This document shows positions 1-11,471 of a stretch of DNA of 64,000 bases, in pieces (the first letter of the stretch is position 1; every line of letters starts with the position of its first letter). Source of the DNA: Thermoleophilia bacterium (GTDB lineage: Bacteria; Actinomycetota; Thermoleophilia; RBG-16-64-13). The stretch spans positions 856,501 through 920,500 of the forward strand of contig JAOSKU010000001.1 in NCBI GenBank assembly GCA_027493445.1. The letters are read 5' to 3'. The translations under genes were made by a program, and so were the position numbers. The notes beneath the pieces are model-generated. The model had not been told where the DNA came from, searched no databases, and was given only the letters and a program-made list of their open reading frames with translations.

Positions 1-68
1 ACTGCTCCCGTCATGTAGACGATGACCGCACCTTCGAAGTTAGGCAGGACACACGCCCGGCCACGAAT
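1..68 (-). CDS. possible partial gene at window edge
   Basis: Directly downstream of the anti-sigma gene, one minus-strand frame stays open to the window edge and reads like protein (RGRACVLPNFEGAVIVYM). It has no ATG, GTG or TTG start. An ATT codon at 66-68 lies 4 bases after an AGGAG sequence. Too little is visible to name a family, and it could be chance coding. Confidence 0.2.
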   Translation of the reverse strand, partial: MRGRACVLPNFEGAVIVYMTGA

Positions 69-82
69 CGAGCTCCTACCTA

Positions 83-669
83 CTAGAGCCTCTCGGGGCG
101 GTAGTGAGACTCCTCGAACCGCGACATGGGCGTAACCCAGAAGAGCCGCTTCTCATCGGCGGTTCCGGCCTTGATCACGCCGGCGTCCCAAGAGGCGACC
201 AGGGGCCGCTTCAAGTATGGGACGTAGCTCGGGTCGAGGGTCCTGGCGGCCACCACACGCGGAAGGGCCAGCTCGTGTGTACGCGCCTGGCGGTCAGCGC
301 CCAGTCGAAGAACCCCCGAGCCGCCCAGAAGGAACCCAAGCATCAGTGACGCCCCCACCGCCGTCACCAGCCCCCAGTCAATCTGCGGCGCCGGCTCGAA
401 CGCCCCGCGGCCCGGCGGAGGGCACGGCCGTCCACCGCACACGTGCGCGAGGGCGACTGGTCCTTGCGCATGACCTCGCCGGCGCTCAGGGCGAACTCTC
501 GGAACTCCGTGCAGCGCGGACACGCGCGCAGATGACGTTCGGCCAGGGCCCTCTCCAAGTCGTCGACCTCGCCGTCGATGGCCGACGAGACGATCTCTCT
601 GTAGCGACCGCAGCTCAGGGAGACCTCTCCCGGCCCCCCGGCCCCGCTCGTTGTGCTCCTGCGCGTCAT
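83..669 (-). CDS. zinc-finger anti-sigma factor (frameshifted in this sequence)
   Basis: Membrane-bound anti-sigma factor, presumed to hold the sigma factor encoded just upstream. The N-terminal part has the zinc-binding anti-sigma pattern, with an early Cys (SLSCGRYREIVSSAIDGE) followed by HLRACPRC (His-x3-Cys-x2-Cys). After a short linker a hydrophobic segment (GLVTAVGASLMLGFLLGG) gives one membrane span, and about 65 residues follow outside. The two halves are in different frames. Adding one C to the run 403-406 joins them into a 195-residue protein. The start is ATG 669, 45 bases after the sigma stop. The longer TTG start at 705 is less likely. The zinc-finger call is firm; the sensing role of the outer part is unknown. 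Confidence 0.75.
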
Positions 670-714
670 GATCTCACCGAACGGGTCATGCGATCCCGCC
701 CGCAAAGCGGCCCC

Positions 715-1284
715 TCAACGCTTCGCCTCGGGGACCGGTCGGGCCTGCATGGAGGACTCCGCCTCCCGGAAGCGGGCCTGCACGTGCTCTCTGGCCGTGT
801 AGATGCGCCATTTCACCGTCGACAACGTCGTATCCAGGATCACGGCGATCTCCTTGTAGCTGAAGCCCAGGAGATCGCGCAGAAGCAAGGCCGACCGCAA
901 ATCCTCGTTGAGGGTCCCGATACAGCACCACAGAAGCTGCGCCTCCTCGAACTCCTCGACGGCATCGCGCCCGGCAGGCGGCACCCGGAACGCCCGCGGC
1001 GCCCTCGCCCGCTCCGCCTCCCGACGGCGGAGGTGATCAATACCCACGTTGCGGGCGATCTGGAAGAGCCAGGTGCTGAACCTGGACCTACCGCCGAAGT
1101 CGCCAAGGCCGCGGGCCATGCGGACGAAGACCTCTTGCGACAGGTCCTCAGCCTCGGTGGCGTCCCCCACGAGACGGTACAGATAGCTGTACACGGGCCC
1201 ATCGTACGTGCGCACCAGAACCTCGAGGGCCCTTTCGTCGCCTGAAGCCGCCCTGCGGAGTTCCTCGTCGGGGGGTTGAAGCAC
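715..1284 (-). CDS. ECF-type RNA polymerase sigma factor
   Basis: About 189 residues. Region 2 is clear (YDGPVYSYLYRLVGDATEAEDLSQEVFVR, followed by FSTWLFQIARNVGIDHLRRR). Region 4 follows (LRSALLLRDLLGFSYKEIAVIL, then TTLSTVKWRIYTAREHV). It redirects RNA polymerase to a small stress regulon. I chose GTG 1284 because AAAGGGG lies about 7 bases upstream and the conserved part begins there. A longer reading from GTG 1455 would run into gpmI. The partner anti-sigma gene follows directly, so the pair is presumably co-transcribed and the sigma factor is released when the membrane protein senses its signal. Confidence 0.85.
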   Translation of the reverse strand: MLQPPDEELRRAASGDERALEVLVRTYDGPVYSYLYRLVGDATEAEDLSQEVFVRMARGLGDFGGRSRFSTWLFQIARNVGIDHLRRREAERARAPRAFRVPPAGRDAVEEFEEAQLLWCCIGTLNEDLRSALLLRDLLGFSYKEIAVILDTTLSTVKWRIYTAREHVQARFREAESSMQARPVPEAKR

Positions 1285-1400
1285 CGGCCACCCCTTTCTG
1301 CACGTTGCGACGTACGGCACACCATGGAAGTTAGCAGATGTCGCACCAGCCGGCACCCTCCATCCACCAATGGGACGTCCCGCGCGTTGGGCGACTACGG

Positions 1401-2954
1401 TCAGCAGATGGAGCAGCCGGTCATGGCCGCGGGGGGCTCCAGGCCCAAGAGGCACAGCACTGTGGGGGCCACGTCGGATAGGCCCGCACCTTGCCTCAGC
1501 TCCAACCCGTCTCCCACGTAGACGAGGCGGACCGGGTTGGTCGTATGGGCGGTGTTGGGATGGCCATCGGGATCCAGCATGTACTCGGCGTTGCCGTGAT
1601 CGGCGGTCACGAACACGCGAGCCTCTCTCCGCGCGAGGACATCGAGCACCCGGCCCAGACAGGAATCCACGTGCTGCAAGGCTTCCACGGTCGCCTGGAT
1701 GTCGCCGGTGTGGCCCACCATGTCGGGGTTGGCAAAGTTGAGTACCACGAAGTCCACATGCTCCGAGGCCATGACCTCCTCGAAGACCGCTGTCACCTCG
1801 TATGCGCTCATGGCCGGCTTCTCGTCGTATGTGTCCACGTCCTGGGGTGAGGGAATCAGACGCCGGATCTCACCGGGGAAAGGCCTCTCGCGACCGCCGT
1901 TGAAGAAGAAAGTGACGTGGGCGTACTTCTCTGTCTCGGCGATGTGCAGCTGTGTGAGACCCGCGCGACTCAGAACCTCCGCCAGCACGTCAGCCGGGGG
2001 GCTCCTGGGGAAGGCTACCGGGATGTCGAACCCTTCGTCGTACTCGGTCATGCCCACGAAGACCACGTCGGGGGGCGGGCCGCCCCGATCGAACTGGTCG
2101 AAGCCGTCTTCGATCAAGGCCCGGGTCAGCTGGCGCGTGCGATCGGACCGGAAGTTGAAGAAAACAACCGTGTCCCCGTCGTGGAAGCGAGAGCGAGGGT
2201 CGTGGCCAATGATGCACGGCCTCACGAACTCGTCGGTGACGTCCCCGTCGTAGGAGCGGCGAATGGCCTCATCACTGTCCGCGCCCCGATCGCCTTCACC
2301 GTGCACCAATGTATCGTAGGCCAACTTGGTTCGCTCCCATCGCTGGTCTCGATCCATGGCGTAGTAGCGGCCCACGATGGTGGCCACCCGCCCCAGACCC
2401 TCTTCTTCGAGAAAAGCCTCCAGATCACGCAGGAAACCGCGGCCGGCGGTCGGGGAAGTGTCCCGCCCGTCCATGAAGGCATGGAGGTAGAGCCGGTCCA
2501 CTCCCCACCGCTTCGCCATCCGCACCAGGGCGTGTATGTGCTCCACGGCCGAGTGGACGCCGCCGTCGGACAGCAGACCCATGAGATGCACCGCCGCCCC
2601 CCGCTCGGCCGCCGCCCGGATGGTCGGGACCAACACCGGGTTCTCGAAGAAGCTGCCGTCGGCGATGGCATGGTTGATGCGGGACAGGTCTTGGTAGACC
2701 ACCCGTCCCGATCCCAGCGTCAGATGGCCCACTTCGGAGTTACCCATGACCCCGGCGGGCAACCCCACAGCCTCCCCGCTGGCGTCCAGCAGAACCCAAG
2801 GACACCGTTCGAGCAGGCCGTCGAGCACCGGGGTATCTGCAAGCGAGACGGCGTTGCCCGGTCCCGGCTCGGCGTATCCCCAGCCATCGAGAATCACCAG
2901 GGCCACCGGCGGACGGGCGGAGGCCCCTTGTGCTGATCGATTGGATGATGCCAT
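1401..2954 (-). CDS. gpmI: 2,3-bisphosphoglycerate-independent phosphoglycerate mutase
   Basis: Interconverts 3- and 2-phosphoglycerate in glycolysis and gluconeogenesis, using two metal ions and a phosphoserine intermediate. The protein has 517 residues, normal for the family. Visible landmarks are ILDGWG (Asp23, metal), MGNSEVGH with the catalytic Ser73, MDGRDTSP, FRSDRTRQ, NPDMVGHTGD and TADHGNAE near the C-terminus (metal ligands). ATG 2954 has GGGAG 7 bases upstream. It is the last gene of the gap-pgk-tpiA-gpmI run, 48 bases after tpiA. Confidence 0.97.
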   Translation of the reverse strand: MASSNRSAQGASARPPVALVILDGWGYAEPGPGNAVSLADTPVLDGLLERCPWVLLDASGEAVGLPAGVMGNSEVGHLTLGSGRVVYQDLSRINHAIADGSFFENPVLVPTIRAAAERGAAVHLMGLLSDGGVHSAVEHIHALVRMAKRWGVDRLYLHAFMDGRDTSPTAGRGFLRDLEAFLEEEGLGRVATIVGRYYAMDRDQRWERTKLAYDTLVHGEGDRGADSDEAIRRSYDGDVTDEFVRPCIIGHDPRSRFHDGDTVVFFNFRSDRTRQLTRALIEDGFDQFDRGGPPPDVVFVGMTEYDEGFDIPVAFPRSPPADVLAEVLSRAGLTQLHIAETEKYAHVTFFFNGGRERPFPGEIRRLIPSPQDVDTYDEKPAMSAYEVTAVFEEVMASEHVDFVVLNFANPDMVGHTGDIQATVEALQHVDSCLGRVLDVLARREARVFVTADHGNAEYMLDPDGHPNTAHTTNPVRLVYVGDGLELRQGAGLSDVAPTVLCLLGLEPPAAMTGCSIC

Positions 2955-3002
2955 GCGGCACTCCCGTCCTTCTCGTCGTCTGGCCGGCGGCCGGCCGCGC
3001 TC

Positions 3003-3761
3003 CTACGCGCGCTCCGCGATGACTGCGAAGCTCTCCACATCCAGGCTCGCTCCGCCCACGAGCGCTCCGTCGACGTCGTCCTGCCTCATCAAGTCCCCGA
3101 TGTTGTCGGGAGTGACACTCCCGCCGTAGAGCACCCGCACGGTCTCGCGCGCGGCTGGGCCCAGCACCTGGGCCACCTGGCGCCGGACCAGGGCGCAGGC
3201 CTCCTGGGCGGCGGCGGGTGTGGCCGTGCGCCCGGTACCGATGGCCCAGATCGGTTCGTAGGCCACCACCAGCTCCCCGGCCTCGCCGGCGGTCACGTGG
3301 GCCAGCCCTTTGGTCACCTGACTCACCAGACGTTCCTCGGTCATGCCCGCGTCGCGCTCCTCCTGAGTCTCGCCGACGCACATGATAGGCCGCAGGTCGT
3401 GGTTCAGGGCGCTCCGCACTTTGCGGGCTACGATCTGGTCTGTCTCGCCGAAGAGCTGGCGCCGCTCCGAGTGACCGATGATCACCCAGCGCACCCCCAG
3501 CGATGTGAGCATGCCCGGCGCCACCTCGCCGGTGAAGGCGCCCCTCTCCTCCCAGAATAGGTTCTGAGCAGCGACCGTGATGCCCGTGCCCAAGGAGGCC
3601 GACACCACCGCCTGCAGCCCGGTGAAGGGCGGGGCCACGACCACTTCGACCGCTTCGATGGTGCCCAGGCGGGTGGCAAGCGCCCGCACGAAGGCGTCCC
3701 CCTCAGCCGGGGTCTTGTTCATCTTCCAGTTCCCGGCGATCAGCGGGATACGCGCCACCAT
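3003..3761 (-). CDS. tpiA: triosephosphate isomerase
   Basis: Interconverts dihydroxyacetone phosphate and glyceraldehyde 3-phosphate. The 252-residue protein shows the substrate lysine in AGNWKMNK, the catalytic His in IIGHSERR, the catalytic Glu in AYEPIWAIGTG and the phosphate-binding loop YGGSV. ATG 3761 is chosen because GGGAGGG lies 5-6 bases before it and the family sequence starts there. The frame stays open 21 codons further upstream without need. It sits between pgk and gpmI on the same strand. Confidence 0.97.
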   Translation of the reverse strand: MVARIPLIAGNWKMNKTPAEGDAFVRALATRLGTIEAVEVVVAPPFTGLQAVVSASLGTGITVAAQNLFWEERGAFTGEVAPGMLTSLGVRWVIIGHSERRQLFGETDQIVARKVRSALNHDLRPIMCVGETQEERDAGMTEERLVSQVTKGLAHVTAGEAGELVVAYEPIWAIGTGRTATPAAAQEACALVRRQVAQVLGPAARETVRVLYGGSVTPDNIGDLMRQDDVDGALVGGASLDVESFAVIAERA

Positions 3762-3833
3762 GTTGCCCTCCCTAACCGTACCCAGTGAACAAGGAGCCAC
3801 CGGTGTACGGCCCGGCGCCCCCACCCCACCCCG

Positions 3834-5019
3834 TCACTTGTCGGCCAGGACGGCCACCCCGGGAAGCTCCACCCCCTCGATGAACTCCAGGGAGGCGCCA
3901 CCACCGGTAGAGACGTGATCCATCCGCTCGGTCAGCCCGAAGCGCTGGAGCGCGGCCACGGAATCGCCTCCGCCCACCACGGTAACTCCCGGACACGCGG
4001 CCATGGCCCGAGCCACGGCCTCGGTGCCCTTGGCGAAGATCTCGAACTCGAAAACGCCCATGGGCCCGTTCCAGAAAACCTCCCCGGCCGCTCGGATCCG
4101 CCGAGCATACTCGGCCGCCGTCTGCGGACCGATATCGAGCCCCCATCCACCCCTCGGGGATCCCGCCGACCTCCACCACCAGCGTGGCGGCGCCGGCCGC
4201 GAAAGCGTCGGCCACCATGACGTCGCCGGGGAGCACGAGCTCGCAGGCCGACCGGCCCGCCTTCTCCAGCAGACCGAGGGCGGTATCGAGGCCCTCTTGT
4301 CCCTCCACCCTCGAGGCCCCTACCTCCACGCCCTGCGCCTTCAGGAAGGTGAAGCACATGGCGCCCCCGATGAGGATGGCGTCGGCCAGGTCGAGGAAGC
4401 GCTCGATCACCCCGATCTTGTCGGTCACCTTGGCCCCTCCCAGCACCACCACGAACGGCCTGGCCGGATCGGAGAGGAGGGCTCCGAGGGTGGCCAGCTC
4501 ACGCTCCATGAGAAAGCCGGCCACCGCGGGCAGGAGGCGGGCCACCCCGACCGTAGTGGCGTGTGCCCGGTGGGCGGTACCGAAGGCGTCGTTGACGTAC
4601 ACATCGGCCAGCCGGGCAAGCTCACCGGCCAGCCGCGCGTCGCAGGCGGTCTCCCGCGGATCGAAACGGCAGTTCTCGAGAAGGATCGCATCACCGGGGC
4701 GCATCAGGTTCACAGCCTCCTCGACCATCGGTCCGGTGAGCTCGTCGAGCTTGCGCACCGGACGGCCGAGCAGATGGGCCAGGTGAGCCCCCACCGGATC
4801 CAGCCGCAGAGCGTCGACGCGCTTGCCCCCGGGCCGCCCCAGGTGGGAGACCAGGATCACCTTGGCGCCGCGCTCGAGCAAATGCTCGATGGTGGGCAGA
4901 GCCGCGCGGATGCGGGAGTCGTCGGCCACCCGCCCGTCTTCGAGCGGCACGTTGAAGTCCACCCGCATCAGGACGCGCCGGCCGCTGACCTCGAGATCAC
5001 GGACCGTCTTCTTCGCCAC
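3834..5019 (-). CDS. pgk: phosphoglycerate kinase (one-base frameshift)
   Basis: Makes ATP and 3-phosphoglycerate from 1,3-bisphosphoglycerate. The N-domain shows [16 protein letters not shown] and LLENCRF. The C-domain has [18 protein letters not shown] and, near the end, GGGDSVAAL and [13 protein letters not shown]. The frame breaks after GGIPEGWMG. The run 4140-4144 has five C (GGGGG on the coding strand) where four would give the family sequence WMGLDIGP. Removing one base restores a normal protein of about 394 residues. GTG 5019 has a TAAGGGAC site that overlaps the gap stop. A broken single-copy pgk is biologically unlikely, so I read this as an error. Confidence 0.93.
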
Positions 5020-5028
5020 GAAAGTCCC

Positions 5029-7061
<2,033 letters not shown>

Positions 7062-7088
7062 CCTCAGACCTTTCTTCAATCGCCGGGC

Positions 7089-8045
7089 TCACACACGGGA
7101 CCGCACCGCGCGCCCGGCCAGCCGCAGGACCTCCGCGGCCAGCCGATCGGCATCGTGGCGTACATGCTCGCCGGCTTCGACGAGCGCGGCGGGCACGACC
7201 CGTACTCCCCGGTACTCGGTCTCACCCCGCCACCATGCCACCGGCACCGCTCCTTCGGCGGTATACCGTTTCAGGCTCTGCTTCGTGACGGGCGCTGCGT
7301 TCACCAGCATGGCGTCGACCACCCCCAGCCCCAGGTGGCGGAGGAGGCCGTCCACATGATCGAGGACGTCGAAACCGGCCGTCTCCCCGGGCTGGGTCAT
7401 GACGTTGGCCACGTAGACCACCGGAGCCGGCGTCCTAGCCAGAGCCTCGCGGATACCCCGCACCAGCAGGTTGGGTACGATGCTCGTGAACAGGCTGCCC
7501 GGACCGAGGACCACGATGTCGGCCTCGTCGATGCGCTCCACCGCCAGAGGCAGGGCTTGGGCATCGTCCGGCTCCAGCCACACAGTCCGCACCGAAACCG
7601 AAGCCCGTCCGATACTGGACTCGCCGTCCACCCTCCGGCCGTCGCTGAGTTCGGCATGCAGGCGCACGTCGCGGGTGGTGCTGGGCAGCACGGTGCCCCG
7701 TATGGCCAGGACCTTGCTCGACTCCTTGATGGCCCGATCGAAGTCCCCGGTGATATCTGTCAGCGCGGCCAGGAAGAGGTTGCCGAAGCTGTGCCCGGCC
7801 AGCTCTCCCGAAGTGAAGCGGTACGAGAAGAGAGCGCTCATCAGAGATTCGTCGTCGGCCAGGGCTACCAGGCAGTTGCGCACGTCGCCCGGCGGCAGCA
7901 CGCCCAGCTCCCGCCGCAGGCGCCCCGACGAGCCACCGTCGTCGCTCACGGTGACGATGGCGGTGAGGTTCTCGGTGCGCCGCTTGAGCCCGCGCAGGAG
8001 GGTCGAGAGCCCGGTGCCTCCACCGATGGCGACCACCCGCGTCAT
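7089..8045 (-). CDS. yvcK: YvcK/CofD-family gluconeogenesis and envelope factor
   Basis: 318 residues. Members bind UDP-sugars and are needed for growth on gluconeogenic carbon and for correct cell-wall synthesis. Visible signatures are VVAIGGGTGLSTLLRGLK at the N-terminus, VSDDGGSSGRLRRELG, PPGDVRNCLVAL, GHSFGNLFLAALT and VLGPGSLFTSIVPNLLV. It sits in the conserved rapZ-yvcK-whiA trio. The gap to whiA is 27 bases, so one transcript is likely. Confidence 0.95.
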   Translation of the reverse strand: MTRVVAIGGGTGLSTLLRGLKRRTENLTAIVTVSDDGGSSGRLRRELGVLPPGDVRNCLVALADDESLMSALFSYRFTSGELAGHSFGNLFLAALTDITGDFDRAIKESSKVLAIRGTVLPSTTRDVRLHAELSDGRRVDGESSIGRASVSVRTVWLEPDDAQALPLAVERIDEADIVVLGPGSLFTSIVPNLLVRGIREALARTPAPVVYVANVMTQPGETAGFDVLDHVDGLLRHLGLGVVDAMLVNAAPVTKQSLKRYTAEGAVPVAWWRGETEYRGVRVVPAALVEAGEHVRHDADRLAAEVLRLAGRAVRSRV

Positions 8046-8072
8046 GTCCCAGCCGCCCCGGCCACGTGGGTT

Positions 8073-8953
8073 CTAACCGGAACGCTCCACGTCGCGGTGC
8101 CGCACGTTGGTCACCACCATTGTCTCCTTGCCCAGTATGGAGGCCAGCGCCTGAGCCAGGGCGACCGAGCGGTGCCGCCCACCGGTGCAGCCGACGGCGA
8201 CCACCAGCTGGGTCTTGTGCTCGGCCAGATAGAGGGGCATCAGAAAGCGCAGCAGCTCTGCCGCCCTCTCCAGGAAGCCGTGGGATTCGGGCCGGGCCAC
8301 CACGAAGTCCTGTACCGGTTCGTCGAGGCCGGTGAGCGGCCGCAGCTCGCTGATCCAGTGCGGATTGGGCAGGAAGCGGGCGTCGAGGACCATGTCGGCC
8401 TCGGTAGGCACCCCGAACTTGTACCCGAAGGAAAGGAAGGTGACCAAGATCTGGTTGCTGAGCTCACCGGCCAGCAGGGTCTCCTGGATGCGATGGCGCA
8501 GATCGTGCACGTTCAGGCCCGAGGTGTCGATAACGGCATCGGCTCGCTCGCGCAGACCGGCGAGCAGGCGCCGCTCTTGGGCGATGCCCCGGGGCAGCTC
8601 GTCAGCCGCGGCCAGGGGATGGGACCTTCGGGTCGACTGATAGCGGGCCACCAGGGCCTCGTCGGAAGCTTCCAGGAAGACGATGCGCGTGTGCACCCCC
8701 AAGCGAGCCAGCTCCCTCAGGGCCTCGTCCAGGTGACCGAAGTGCTCGCCGCCCCGAGCGTCGAGGACTACGGCCAGCTTGCCCACCCGGCTACCTTCCA
8801 GGGAGAAGAGTTCCACCGCCCGGGGCAACATCTGAGGGGAAGGTTATCGATGCAGAAGTAGCCCATGTCCTCGAAGGTAGCCACGGCCTGCGACTTCCCG
8901 GCTCCGGACAGCCCGGTGATGATGGTCAGCTCCATGTGGCTGCGGTCACTCAC
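8073..8953 (-). CDS. rapZ: RapZ-type nucleotide-binding protein (one-base frameshift)
   Basis: P-loop protein of the RapZ/YvcJ family. In enterobacteria RapZ controls an RNA that sets glucosamine-6-phosphate synthase; the role in high-GC Gram-positives is less clear. The Walker A motif [12 protein letters not shown] and CIDNLP are in one frame. The rest, from MLPRAVELF to the C-terminal CTGGRHRSV and [11 protein letters not shown], is in another. Adding one G to the run 8836-8839 gives the expected [14 protein letters not shown] and a protein of about 293 residues. ATG 8953 lies 3 bases after the ogt stop codon. An internal ATG at 8935 is a possible alternative. Confidence 0.93.
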
Positions 8954-8956
8954 GCC

Positions 8957-9525
8957 TCAGCCCACCGGCTTCCACCCTCCGGCGGCCTCCAAGCGTAGCA
9001 GCCACGCCTTCCAACCGTCGCCGAACCCGTAATGGCCTAGGCGGCCGTCGAAACGCACCACCCGATGGCAGGGGACCACGATGGCGATGGGGTTGCGCGC
9101 CATGGCGGTACCGACGGCCCGGGCGGCCTGCGGGCGGCCGGCCATGACAGCCAGTCCGCCGTAGCTCACCGTGGCTCCCGCGCGCACGTGGAGCAAGGCA
9201 CGGTAGACGTCCCGGTGGAAGGCAGGTACCTCGAGAGCCTCCAGGTCGACTTCGTCGGGGGCCCAATCGCGGCGCTCGCCTCGAAAGTAGGCCTCGAGCT
9301 GGGCCGCCCAGCCGGCCCCGTCCGAACCGGTCCCCGCCGAAGAACGGGCAGCTGGGGACACCCCCGGGTCATTCCCTGCCGCCCCGGCGCCCGCCGCCGC
9401 CCGCTCAGCGGAGGCCGCGACCCTCTCGTCCCACGCGGGCAGGCGCACCTCCACCAAGCGCCCGTCCTCGGTCACCACCGTGCCGTCCCCCCAGGTGTCC
9501 AGAAAGTCGATTCACAGATATCCAT
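8957..9525 (-). CDS. ogt: methylated-DNA-[protein]-cysteine S-methyltransferase (frameshifted near start)
   Basis: Removes alkyl groups from O6-alkylguanine onto its own cysteine. The catalytic core is clear: HVRAGATVSYGGLAVMAGRP (DNA-binding helix region), AVGTAMARNPIAIVVPCHRV with the acceptor Cys in PCHRV, and HYGFGDGWKAWLL. ATG 9525 has a strong GGAGGAGGT site. From there the frame breaks in a run of six C (9487-9492). A seventh would join the start to the conserved frame, giving about 189 residues. Without repair, translation would need the internal GTG 9478. It lies between uvrC and rapZ on the same strand. Confidence 0.88.
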
Positions 9526-9547
9526 GTGCACCACCTCCTCCGCCAGT

Positions 9548-11419
9548 CTACCCCGTCTTGTGAAGGTAGGCGTGAATCTCCCGCGCTACCTTGCCGGGCA
9601 GGCCGGGAACCGCCTCCAGCTCCTCCCGGCCGGCAGCCAGGAAACGCTCGGGCGAGCCGAAGTGCGCGAGGATCGCGCGCTTACGTTTCTCGCCCACTCC
9701 GGGCAGGTCGTCGAGCAGGGACTCCGTCGCCCGACCGGCCCTTCTCGTCCTGTGAAAGGCGACGGCGAAGCGGTGGGCCTCGTCCCGCACCCGCTGCAAC
9801 AGCAGCAGAGCGGGGTCGTCGCGCTGCAGGCGCAAGGGCTCGCTCCGGCCCGGCATGAACACCTCTTCCTCCCTCTTGGCCAGCGAGATCACGGGGACCA
9901 CCTCATCTAGACCCACCTCCTCCAAGGCCGAGAGGGCGCCTCCCAGCTGCCCCTTGCCCCCGTCGATGAGCACAAGGTCGGGAACCGACTCGAAGGACGG
10001 ATCGTACTCCCTCGGGTCGGCCACTCCGGTGGCCCGGCTGAAGCGGCGCATCACCGCTTCCCGGATGGAACCCACGTCGTCCTGGCCGGCTGCGGCCTTG
10101 AGGGCGAACTTACGGTAGTCACCCTTGCGGGGAGCGCCTCCTTCGAACACCACCATGGAGGCCACGATGCTTTCCGGGCCCAGGTTGGAGATGTCATAGC
10201 CCTCGATGCGCAAGGGCGGACCCTCCAAACCGAGGGCGTCTCGAAGAGCGTGCAGCGCGCCGTAGCGCCGCTCCCGGGTCCTCTCTTCCCGCAGCCGGTC
10301 GTGCTCCAGAGCCAGCTCGGCGTTGCGGTCGGCCAGCTCCTGCAGGCGGCGCCGGTCCCCCCTCTCGGCCTGGCGCACATCGACCCGCGTGCCCCGCAGC
10401 CCCTCCAGGAAGCCGGCCAGCTCCTCCAACCGATCAACGATCCGGGGCACGACGATCTCGGGGGGCACCACCGTGGCGGAGGCGTAGTACTCGCCCAAGA
10501 AGCGCACGAACACCTCGCGGGGACCGGCTAGTCCGATGTTCTCCAGAGTGAAGCTGCGCCGGTCGCCCAGGATGCCGTCCCGGGTGAGGAACACCTGGAT
10601 GTTGGCGCTGCCCGCGCCCAGCGCCATGCCAATGATGTCGACCGCCGCCAGCACGTTGGAGCGGACCAGCTGGCGCTCCAGCACATGCCGCAAGGCTTCG
10701 AGGCGGTTCCGGTAGAGCGCGGCTCTCTCGAAGTCGAGTTCGCCCGCGGCCCCGTGCATCTCCGCTTCCAGCGTCCCGGCCACCTCGACGTGCCGGCCAC
10801 TCAGGAAGTCGACCACCCGCCCGATGATGGCCGCGTAGTCCACGCGATCGATGTACCCCACACACGGGGCGTTGCAGCGCTTGATGTGGTACTGCAGGCA
10901 CGGCGAACCACTGCGCCGACCCGGAGTCGTTCCCCGGCACTTGCGGAAGGGAAAGATGCGCCCCAGTGTGTCCAGAGTCTCCCTGACCTTGGCCGCGCTG
11001 GCGTAGGGCCCGAAGTAGAGGTTGCCTCTCCGGTGGGGCTTGCGCGTGAACATGACCCGGGGGAACTCGTCCTCCATGGTGATGACGATGTACGGGTACG
11101 ACTTGTCGTCCCGCAGGCGGATGTTGAAAGGGGGACGGTGCCGCTTGATGAGGTTGTCTTCGAGAAGCAGCGCCTCAACCTCGGTGGAAGCCACGATCCA
11201 CTCCACCTCGGTGGCCCGCTGAGCCATCTCGACCGCCTTGGCGGCGGCGCGAGGGCCTTCCTCTCTGCGCACGGCGGGCAGGTAGTTGGCCAGCCGGCGA
11301 CGCAAGGAGAGGGCTTTGCCCACGTAGAGCACGGAGGCTTGGACATCCCGGAAGAGATACACTCCGGGAAGGTTGGGAGCCTCCCGCAGCTGCCGGAGGA
11401 GCTCGTCTCGTTCGTTCAC
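9548..11419 (-). CDS. uvrC: UvrABC excinuclease subunit C
   Basis: Makes the two incisions of nucleotide excision repair. The 623-residue protein shows the GIY-YIG nuclease (PGVYLFRDVQASVLYVGKA, residues about 18-36), a Cys-containing linker (FRKCRGTTPGR, LQYHIKRCNAPC), a UvrB-binding segment, the RNase-H-like C-nuclease (DLVLIDGGKGQLGGAL) and a helix-hairpin-helix (LPGVGEKRKRAILAHFGS). It is the first gene of the long minus-strand run to gpmI. uvrA lies about 10 kb away. Confidence 0.97.
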   Translation of the reverse strand: MNERDELLRQLREAPNLPGVYLFRDVQASVLYVGKALSLRRRLANYLPAVRREEGPRAAAKAVEMAQRATEVEWIVASTEVEALLLEDNLIKRHRPPFNIRLRDDKSYPYIVITMEDEFPRVMFTRKPHRRGNLYFGPYASAAKVRETLDTLGRIFPFRKCRGTTPGRRSGSPCLQYHIKRCNAPCVGYIDRVDYAAIIGRVVDFLSGRHVEVAGTLEAEMHGAAGELDFERAALYRNRLEALRHVLERQLVRSNVLAAVDIIGMALGAGSANIQVFLTRDGILGDRRSFTLENIGLAGPREVFVRFLGEYYASATVVPPEIVVPRIVDRLEELAGFLEGLRGTRVDVRQAERGDRRRLQELADRNAELALEHDRLREERTRERRYGALHALRDALGLEGPPLRIEGYDISNLGPESIVASMVVFEGGAPRKGDYRKFALKAAAGQDDVGSIREAVMRRFSRATGVADPREYDPSFESVPDLVLIDGGKGQLGGALSALEEVGLDEVVPVISLAKREEEVFMPGRSEPLRLQRDDPALLLLQRVRDEAHRFAVAFHRTRRAGRATESLLDDLPGVGEKRKRAILAHFGSPERFLAAGREELEAVPGLPGKVAREIHAYLHKTG

Positions 11420-11471
11420 GCTCGCGCCTCACGCCGACCCGGGGCGCGCGACGCACACGCCGTCCGGGTCG

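Noticed and set aside
4140..4144. Programmed frameshift in pgk
   Set aside because: No slippery heptamer with a stimulatory structure is apparent and many other genes show the same kind of G/C-run indel, so error is simpler.
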